A DNA stretch of 7,561 nt. Origin: a bacterium (GTDB lineage: Bacteria; Blakebacterota; Blakebacteria; Blakebacterales; Blakebacteraceae). Positions 1-5,699 of this stretch are shown here, in pieces. Where the stretch lies: positions 1 through 7,561 of the forward strand of contig JALGVQ010000143.1 in the NCBI GenBank assembly GCA_025774615.1. Reading direction: 5' to 3'. Positions within the stretch are counted from its first letter, which is position 1; every line of letters begins with the position of its first letter. The notes under the pieces are model-generated. The model did not search any database. It had not been told where the DNA came from and saw only the letters and a program-made list of their open reading frames with translations. The translations under genes were made by a program, and so were the position numbers.

Positions 1-15
1 CCAGCCACCCGGAGA

Positions 16-2166
16 ATGTTCCTGCCGGCGTTGCTGCTCGTCATATCGGTGCTCCTGCCTGCACGATCGGTCGCCCAGACCGGAAACCGGAACATCAGCC
101 GCGGACTCCCGCTGGGCAGCACATCCGGTCAACTTCTCATCGGGGAACTCTCCGGTGAAATCGCATGGCACCATGTCCGGGAGATCGCTCAATTCCACCG
201 GATCCAGGCCTCTCCGATGATGCGTGAATCGGCTGAATACGTGCTGGCACAGCTGCAGGCGTACGGTCTTGATGACGCGGTCATCGAATCGTTCCCATCC
301 GACGGTCGGCGGTCATATCTGACTCAGCTCTCTCCCGTGCCCTGGACCATTGATGAAGCCGAACTGTGGATGGTCTCCCCTCAGCGGAAACGACTGGCCC
401 GCTTCAGTGAGATCGCCAACTCCCTCGTCACGCTCTCCACTTCAGCCGATGAAGAGGGCGTACTGATCGACGTTCTGGCAAGCGGGTACGGCGGTAACGT
501 GCACCGGCTCGCGGTACTGCGGCACGGCGCTCTCGGAGTGGTCTGCTGGAACGATAATCCGGATCTGCCCGACCAGGTCAGATACACGGGGATGTGGCCG
601 AAGGCGGGCGAACGGGAACGGATCCGCTGGGGATTCAACATCAGCTTCCGTCTCGCGCGCGAGTTGAAAGAGATGCTTGCCGGAGGTGAAGAGGTCCGTC
701 TCCACGCCACGATCACCAACGGCATCCTGCAGGAGGGCACGCTCGACGGCGTCACCGCCACCATAACCGGGGGGAGATACCCGCATCAGGAGATCATCCT
801 GATGGCGCACCTCGACCACCCGAAACCGAGCGCCAACGACAATGCCTCCGGCTCGGCAGCCCTTCTTGACATCGCTCGCGCCCTGCAGAACATGATCTCG
901 GACGGCCGGCTCCCCCGGCCCGACCGGACGATCAGATTCCTCTGGATCGCGGAGATGCACGGGACAGCGGCGTGGCTCGACGCCCACCCGGAGGTTGGTG
1001 AGCGAACCTGTTTCGGCATCAATCTCGACATGGTCGGCACACCGGCCGATCTGAGTGTCCTGCAGGTGATCCAGAACCCCGCTTCGACCTCTTCGGTCCT
1101 TGACCGGGTGATAGCGGCCGCAGCCGAATGGGTCGGCGATACAGCGATCCATGAACCGCGGGGAAGCAGCGCGCCGCTCAACTACCGGGTGAGACCCTAC
1201 TCTGCCGGATCGGATCACTATATGTTCATCGACGGGGCGATCGGTGTTCCGTCGATCATGCTCAACACCTGGCCCGACCCCTACTACCACTCCAGCGAGG
1301 ACACACCCGACCGGGTCGATCCCACCACCCTGAAGCGTTCAGAACTGATCGCCACCGCCACTGCCTGGTCACTGGCCACGCTCAATCCGTCAGAAACAGA
1401 CGACCTCCTGGAGGTGCAGGTGGCGAGTGCCCTCGAACGGCTCCGTCTCGATCAGCGGATAGTCGTCGATATGCTCGAGACCATGGATCGACAGATGGAG
1501 GATGTGAACCTGGCGCTCCTGATCCGGGACGCCGGCATCATGCTCGGCGCCCAGCTCGACAGGGAGATGCGCGCCATCTCCACCCTGATGCGGCTTGCCC
1601 CGGTCGGGATCGACTCAGCTGCAACCGTCGCGTTCCGCATGGCCGTCACCCGGGCGCACGCCCAGCTCGAGGCAGTGGGAACCGTCCTGCGGGACCGCGT
1701 GATGGAAACCGAGATGGAACGGATCACCGGCGAACGGGGGATTACCAACATCCCGCAGTTACTGCCGATCGCGCGCCTGCCGGAGCGTGAGGAAGCAACG
1801 GGCTTGATCCTGCAACGATCGACACGGGGACCGATCACCGACGACTGGTTTCTCGACCACCTGCCGACAGCCCGCAGGCTCTGGTATCAGGAGGGCGAGG
1901 GACGATCACTCTGGGGAAACTCGACTCTGAGGTTCGAGATCGTGAACTACATCAACGGCGGCCGCAGCGCGCTCGATATCTGGTATGCGGTCAGTTCAGC
2001 GTATGGAGTGGTGCCCCTCGCGGCGGTCGTAACCTATCTGAAGGATCTGCAGGCTGCGGGTCTCGTTACCGAGACCAGGGAGAGGAATATCAGCGGAACC
2101 GTATTCCCAGCCGCACCTGCAATCGGGGCTCGGTCCCCGAGTCGGAGACTGCTTCCAGGCTCATGA
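16..2166 (+). CDS. Secreted M28-family zinc metallopeptidase with PA-like insert and long C-terminal extension
   Basis: Probable exported aminopeptidase/carboxypeptidase-type enzyme. Residues 1-21 are a signal peptide: hydrophobic core from Phe2, ending Ser-Val-Ala-Gln. Residues about 45-110 are the usual lead-in of bacterial M28 homologues (HRIQAS at 61-66). About 145-235 resembles a protease-associated insert. The zinc-site pattern follows: His265-x-Asp267, Asp275 in NDNASGS, Glu313, Asp338 in NLDMVG, GSDH at 398-401 and His425 in YYHSSEDT. M28 enzymes normally have Glu-Glu at the catalytic position; here it is Glu313-Met314, as I recall for a subgroup of long M28-like proteins, so activity is likely but not certain. 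Residues 460-716 are mostly helical; about 650-695 (NGGRSALDIW onwards) resembles a winged-helix or PqqD-like fold. The frame is open to base 1 and adds Arg-Arg just before Met. GGAG lies only one base from this ATG, so the real start may be upstream. The last 77 bp overlap the convergent gene. Family confident, substrate unknown. Confidence 0.85.
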   Translation: MFLPALLLVISVLLPARSVAQTGNRNISRGLPLGSTSGQLLIGELSGEIAWHHVREIAQFHRIQASPMMRESAEYVLAQLQAYGLDDAVIESFPSDGRRSYLTQLSPVPWTIDEAELWMVSPQRKRLARFSEIANSLVTLSTSADEEGVLIDVLASGYGGNVHRLAVLRHGALGVVCWNDNPDLPDQVRYTGMWPKAGERERIRWGFNISFRLARELKEMLAGGEEVRLHATITNGILQEGTLDGVTATITGGRYPHQEIILMAHLDHPKPSANDNASGSAALLDIARALQNMISDGRLPRPDRTIRFLWIAEMHGTAAWLDAHPEVGERTCFGINLDMVGTPADLSVLQVIQNPASTSSVLDRVIAAAAEWVGDTAIHEPRGSSAPLNYRVRPYSAGSDHYMFIDGAIGVPSIMLNTWPDPYYHSSEDTPDRVDPTTLKRSELIATATAWSLATLNPSETDDLLEVQVASALERLRLDQRIVVDMLETMDRQMEDVNLALLIRDAGIMLGAQLDREMRAISTLMRLAPVGIDSAATVAFRMAVTRAHAQLEAVGTVLRDRVMETEMERITGERGITNIPQLLPIARLPEREEATGLILQRSTRGPITDDWFLDHLPTARRLWYQEGEGRSLWGNSTLRFEIVNYINGGRSALDIWYAVSSAYGVVPLAAVVTYLKDLQAAGLVTETRERNISGTVFPAAPAIGARSPSRRLLPGS

Positions 2167-3067
2167 AAAAAGGTCCGGTGTTCACCTTCCGGCGGGTGAG
2201 GACCAGTGTGTCGAAGAGGTTGAAGATATATGCCCCTGCCAGGAGGTAACCGGCCCGCTTCTGCCGTTTCTCAACCGCGCGGCGCTGGTCGATCGCCCTG
2301 ATATTCCTGATCCGGTCTGCACTCAACCTGGTGTAGAACTCCTCTTCGGAAACTTCTGTTTCGTGGATCATGAACCGATACTCATTGGTTCCCCAGACCT
2401 GGACCGCCTGATAGCTGTCCCAGTCGAGACGGAACTGGTCGGGAGACGGGGTGGTGGTCCCATAGAGGATCGCCGCCAGAACAACGCCCGCGCTGAGTGC
2501 GGCGTGCAGTGGTTCCCCCTGATTCAGTTGGCCCATTCCCGGAAAGATGAGGGAGTAAAAGAAAGCGGTATCCGCGGGCGCGTAATTCCGTGGATGGGTC
2601 ACTTCGGATGCCAGGATCCTGATACCGGCAATCGCCGCCTCCTCATTGGAAAAGATCGCCGACTCAACGGCATGGATCGCCTTCTCCTCCCGACTGAAGA
2701 GCATGACCGATACTTCGATGCGGCCATCATCGAGCGTATGTGCCACCCCACCGATGATGAATGAAGTGCCTCCGAGTTCAGAGAATTCAAGCAGTTGTGA
2801 AACACTGCTCAATACACTACGGGGAGAACGGCGCCCCAGCTGGCGTGTCACTTCTTCCAGAGTGGAGAGACGCTGTCGAATCGAGAGCCGGACTCCCGAT
2901 CGGAGTTCACCGGTCAACCGGTCAGCGAGAGCATCCCGTCCGGCCGGGACGTTCACCGGCAGAACCATGACCTGCTCGACATAACCGACCTGGGCTGAGA
3001 CGACCGGACCCTGGTGCAGCAGGGCAGTGAGCGCGATCACCATCGTCATACCCGGTGTCCGACTCAT
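2090..3067 (-). CDS. Exported protein with CsgG/TolB-N-like domain and DUF5683-like membrane hairpin
   Basis: A 325-residue envelope protein of unknown function. Residues 1-26 are a signal peptide ending VVSAQ. Residues about 31-155 look like the alpha/beta domain of CsgG/FlgO/TolB-N-type proteins: a VMVLPV strand, a helix with DALADRLTGEL, then FIIGGVAH and a strand pair IEVSVMLFSREEKAIHAVES. Residues 168-203 contain SLIFPGMGQLNQGE followed by a hydrophobic segment, the hallmark of DUF5683-like proteins. A charged region (about 205-272) leads to a second hydrophobic segment (273-290). The C-terminus (RLQVRLGIRFR) is an alternating beta-like strand. I chose the ATG at 3065-3067 because it overlaps the TGA of the upstream lipoprotein gene, has GGGAG eight bases upstream, and is followed directly by the signal peptide; the longer in-frame start at 3163 would lie inside that gene. 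Coupled translation with the lipoprotein is likely. The domain calls are from pattern recognition only. Confidence 0.8.
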   Translation of the reverse strand: MSRTPGMTMVIALTALLHQGPVVSAQVGYVEQVMVLPVNVPAGRDALADRLTGELRSGVRLSIRQRLSTLEEVTRQLGRRSPRSVLSSVSQLLEFSELGGTSFIIGGVAHTLDDGRIEVSVMLFSREEKAIHAVESAIFSNEEAAIAGIRILASEVTHPRNYAPADTAFFYSLIFPGMGQLNQGEPLHAALSAGVVLAAILYGTTTPSPDQFRLDWDSYQAVQVWGTNEYRFMIHETEVSEEEFYTRLSADRIRNIRAIDQRRAVEKRQKRAGYLLAGAYIFNLFDTLVLTRRKVNTGPFFMSLEAVSDSGTEPRLQVRLGIRFR

Positions 3068-4155
3068 GCTCCAGGCTCCCACCGGCCGTACCAGAGTCGC
3101 CGCTCGGCATGACTGTATATACTGACATGGATCGTACCATTCTCGTCGATATGCATCGACCACTTACCGAAGGAGTTGAGATCACTGATCGATGTCTCCC
3201 TCCGCCATCCATCCGTGTACAGACGCGATATCCCAAGGCCCTCCTTGAAGGGATAGAGCACCCACAACTCGCCACCCGGTCCCCTTTTGATCCGTATCCG
3301 ACCTGCCACGACACCCCGGGCGATCCGCCCGCCTGCCAGATCTATCAGGTCACCGTTGCCCAGCCGGTAGAGGATGTGCCTCTGACCCGCCTGATCGTAA
3401 TCCATCGCCAGTGACTGGAAGGAATAGTCGCTTCTGAGAAGATCAGTGACGAGGACGGTCTTTGTCCATTGTCCCGCGGGATCGGCGGCGGTGAAGAGCA
3501 GAAGATCGTATTTGTGGATCGAACGGCCGTAATAGGTGGTCTGGGTCGCAAAGACCGCGACAGCGTGGCCGGTCGGGCCGTGGGCCAGTGCCAGAGACGA
3601 CCGGGGGCTGTTCACATGGATGTCACTCAGAAGGGTCCAGTTTCCGAGCCCGCCATGCCAGTAATTGATATTGTTCCGGTCGCTCTTCAGCTCCAGCAGA
3701 TGGATCCCGTCACCCCGGGGATCGATGATCGGTTCCTCACCGGCGGAACGGAATGGATCGATGCGTTCGTACGCCCAGCTGGTACCGTCGAAACTGGCAT
3801 ACCGCAGATTATCCACGAACATGTCCTGGTACGCCACGTGAAGGGTATCACCGGCACCGCGGCTGATAACCACATCCTCACCCTTCCACCCGATCGTATC
3901 CACCTGGACCCGCTCCCACTTCCCCGGCGCGACCCGGCGGGCATGATGGAGCGTGAGATCCTTCGCATCATGGTAGAGGATGTGCACAGATCCGTCCGAG
4001 GTGGTGGTCAGAGAACTGTGCAGGCCGACCTGATCGCCATTGGCGACAGGTTCGAAGGTCCAGCCCCCCCCACCCGGACCGGTGGGAGACCGGCTGCATC
4101 CCCCCAGTACGATGAGGGTGATGATCATTCCAATGCCTGTTCTGATCTGTCTCAC
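3064..4155 (-). CDS. Lipoprotein with probable seven-bladed beta-propeller
   Basis: A 363-residue lipoprotein, probably anchored in a membrane and facing outside the cytoplasm. The N-terminus has a short basic stretch, a hydrophobic core (IITLIVL) and a lipobox LGGC, giving lipid-modified Cys20, followed by a flexible Pro/Gly linker (SPTGPGGGG). The rest carries a recurring strand of the form DG-x-VH-x-x-Y. Its equivalents centre near residues 58, 106, 152, 197, 260, 298 and 343, a spacing of 38 to 63, typical of blades. Most are followed by an aromatic-rich strand such as LHHARR or LRYASF and then GxW. This resembles BNR/sialidase-like propellers, but I see no catalytic signature, so a binding or scaffolding role is more likely. 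The GTG start at 4153-4155 puts the lipobox at normal depth; GAGG lies upstream in AAAGAGGCGCC. ATG at 4126-4128 is an alternative giving a very short signal peptide. First gene of the unit; its TGA overlaps the next ATG. Confidence 0.82.
   Translation of the reverse strand: MRQIRTGIGMIITLIVLGGCSRSPTGPGGGGWTFEPVANGDQVGLHSSLTTTSDGSVHILYHDAKDLTLHHARRVAPGKWERVQVDTIGWKGEDVVISRGAGDTLHVAYQDMFVDNLRYASFDGTSWAYERIDPFRSAGEEPIIDPRGDGIHLLELKSDRNNINYWHGGLGNWTLLSDIHVNSPRSSLALAHGPTGHAVAVFATQTTYYGRSIHKYDLLLFTAADPAGQWTKTVLVTDLLRSDYSFQSLAMDYDQAGQRHILYRLGNGDLIDLAGGRIARGVVAGRIRIKRGPGGELWVLYPFKEGLGISRLYTDGWRRETSISDLNSFGKWSMHIDENGTIHVSIYSHAERRLWYGRWEPGA
3076..3080 (-). promoter_or_regulatory. Ribosome binding site for the DUF5683-like gene
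   Basis: The minus strand reads GGGAG eight bases before the ATG at 3065-3067, inside the end of the lipoprotein gene. It supports the short start that overlaps the lipoprotein stop codon over the start 96 bases further upstream. Confidence 0.55.
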
Positions 4156-4292
4156 CTCACCCCGGCGCCTCTTTGCGCAGTTTGATACATCCTCGTCGCT
4201 CCCGGTCAGCACAGGCACTATATTCGGTGCTGGCTGTTCTACCATTATGGTAGGGAACGCTTCAATCCCACTGTTGAAAAGGCGCTGACAGG
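4156..4292. promoter_or_regulatory. Divergent spacer with presumed promoters for the lipoprotein unit and gatDE
   Basis: These 137 bp lie between two genes transcribed away from each other, so promoters for both should be here. TATATT at 4219-4224 (plus) is one base from a bacterial -10 box, and the minus strand over the same spot reads TATAGT. Neither has a good -35 partner at 17 bases: the best on the minus strand is ATGGTA, inside the palindrome. The same AT-rich block could serve as a TATA element if the host were archaeal. AAAAGG at 4277-4282, ten bases before the GTG, is the likely gatD ribosome binding site. Presence of promoters is inferred from gene orientation; the exact elements are weak. 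Confidence 0.45.
4239..4253. repeat. Perfect 15-bp palindrome upstream of gatD, possible operator
   Basis: CTACCAT and ATGGTAG form a perfect 7-base inverted repeat around a single central T. Outer bases GTTC (4236-4239) and GAAC (4255-4258) can also pair if GG is bulged, giving an alternative ten-pair stem in RNA. It sits 39 bases before the gatD start and next to the TATATT block, where a repressor site or a leader hairpin could act. There is no T-run after it, so it does not look like a terminator. Function is inferred. Confidence 0.4.
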
Positions 4293-5699
4293 GTGGCATA
4301 CGAAGGCACCTCGAGAGAACTCCTCAACCGGTATGGCGTCGATGTCGGAGACCGGATCATCCTCCAGACACCGCATGGTCCCTATGAAGGGATCATCATG
4401 CCGCGGACCGAGCTCGGTGACGACTACCACATCGTCATGAAGCTGGTCAACGGTTACAACGTCGGGATCAGGATCACCGGCACCGAGACGATAGAGAACC
4501 TCGAAGCAAGCCAGGATGTGGGGATCTACAAGGGCCGCGAACCGGTCTCTGATGAGTCGATGCCCACATTCTCGATCCTCCACACCGGCGGCACCATTGC
4601 CAGCCGCGTCGATTACAAGACCGGTGGTGTCGTGCCCGCATTCACCCCGGAAGAGATCCTCGAACTCTTCCCCGAACTGGAGGAAATCGGGAACTTCCGG
4701 GCCTACCTCGTCTCCAACATGTTCTCCGAGGATATCGAGTACGAGCACGTCGTCAGCCTGGCCAGGGGGATAGAGAAGGAACTCGAGCTTGGCACCAGCG
4801 GCGTCGTGATCACCCACGGCACCGACACCATGCATATCTCATCGGCCGCCCTCTCCTTCATCGCCCAGAAATTGCCGGTACCGGCGATATTCGTCGGTTC
4901 ACAGCGCTCGAGTGACCGGGGGTCGAGCGACGCCAAGATGAACCTGATGTCCGCGGCACGGTTCGCCACGACTGCCGACTTCGCCGGCGTGGGTCTCTGC
5001 ATGCACGAATCGATGGAGGACGACGCCTGCTTCATCCATGAGGGTACCAAGGTCAAGAAGATGCACGCCTCCCGGCGCGATTCGTTCCGGAGCATCAACC
5101 AGGTCCCCTTTGCCCGTGTCTGGCAGGACGGCCGGGTTGCCTGGTTGAGAGATGACCACGCACGCAGGGACCTTGACCGTAAGCCGGAATTCTTCTTCGA
5201 GTTCGAGGAGAAGGTGGCGCTCGTGAAATCATATCCCGGCTTCCAGCCGGAGATCATCAGGTTCCTTACCGAAACCGGGTACCGCGGGATCGTCTTTGAG
5301 GGGACCGGGCTGGGTCATGTTCCGCTGAACGTGCTCGATGAGTACACGGTGCACCATTCAGAGATACTGAAGGCGATCACCGAGTTCGTCGAGAACGGCG
5401 GCACCGTGGTCATGACATCGGCCTCTCTCTTCGGCCGGGTCAGCATGAATGTCTACTCCACCGGGCGGTATCTGCAGAGCGCGGGCGTTGTCCCCGGCGA
5501 AGACATGATGAGCGAAGTCGCGCTGGTGAAGCTCAAGTGGGTCCTCGGGCAGACAACCGATCCGAAGGAGGCCGCCGAGATGATGGTCACCAATTACGCC
5601 GGTGAGATCGCTGAGCGGACCACGTCGAACGTCTTCTACTACCAGCTCCCCCGCGACGATCGGAAAACCGCGAAGGATTGGAACACAGGGAACGAATGA
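4293..5699 (+). CDS. gatD: Glu-tRNA(Gln) amidotransferase subunit D (archaeal-type)
   Basis: Asparaginase-like subunit of the cytoplasmic GatDE complex. It hydrolyses glutamine (or asparagine) and passes the ammonia to GatE. Residues about 15-75 form the small N-terminal beta-barrel domain of GatD (GDRIIL, then YEGIIMPR). From about 92 the L-asparaginase fold begins. Catalytic residues can be placed by family pattern: Thr101 in HTGGTIAS, Thr177-Asp178 in HGTDTM, and Lys256 in KKMHASRRDSF. The ending has the usual GQTTDP and YAGEI blocks. At 468 residues it is slightly longer than the roughly 430-440 typical of archaeal GatD, mainly at the ends. The N-terminal barrel and the paired gatE separate it from a stand-alone L-asparaginase. 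The GTG start is favoured because the next in-frame ATG (codon 36) would delete part of the barrel. Its TGA overlaps the gatE ATG, so the two are probably translated in a coupled way. No damage seen. Confidence 0.96.
   Translation: MAYEGTSRELLNRYGVDVGDRIILQTPHGPYEGIIMPRTELGDDYHIVMKLVNGYNVGIRITGTETIENLEASQDVGIYKGREPVSDESMPTFSILHTGGTIASRVDYKTGGVVPAFTPEEILELFPELEEIGNFRAYLVSNMFSEDIEYEHVVSLARGIEKELELGTSGVVITHGTDTMHISSAALSFIAQKLPVPAIFVGSQRSSDRGSSDAKMNLMSAARFATTADFAGVGLCMHESMEDDACFIHEGTKVKKMHASRRDSFRSINQVPFARVWQDGRVAWLRDDHARRDLDRKPEFFFEFEEKVALVKSYPGFQPEIIRFLTETGYRGIVFEGTGLGHVPLNVLDEYTVHHSEILKAITEFVENGGTVVMTSASLFGRVSMNVYSTGRYLQSAGVVPGEDMMSEVALVKLKWVLGQTTDPKEAAEMMVTNYAGEIAERTTSNVFYYQLPRDDRKTAKDWNTGNE

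Noticed and set aside
442-1290. Minus-strand open frame of 282 codons inside the peptidase gene
   Set aside because: Antisense to the M28 catalytic motifs, with a composition rich in Arg, Asp, Val and His typical of GC-rich shadow frames.
2127-2143. Hairpin GGCTCGG/CCGAGTC with a three-base loop, considered as a terminator
   Set aside because: It lies inside both coding ends, has no following T-run on either strand, and such short GC stems are common in this sequence.
3469-4185. Plus-strand open frame of 238 codons opposite the lipoprotein gene
   Set aside because: The minus-strand frame has a lipobox and regular propeller repeats; this frame has no such pattern and is its mirror.
4156-4299. 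A longer N-terminus for the lipoprotein (start at 4299)
   Set aside because: It would put 48 non-conserved residues before the signal peptide, bury the lipobox, and run through the spacer into the gatD start.
4293-5699. Reading gatD as a stand-alone L-asparaginase
   Set aside because: The N-terminal GatD barrel domain, the KMHASRRDSF block and the coupled gatE gene all point to the amidotransferase subunit.
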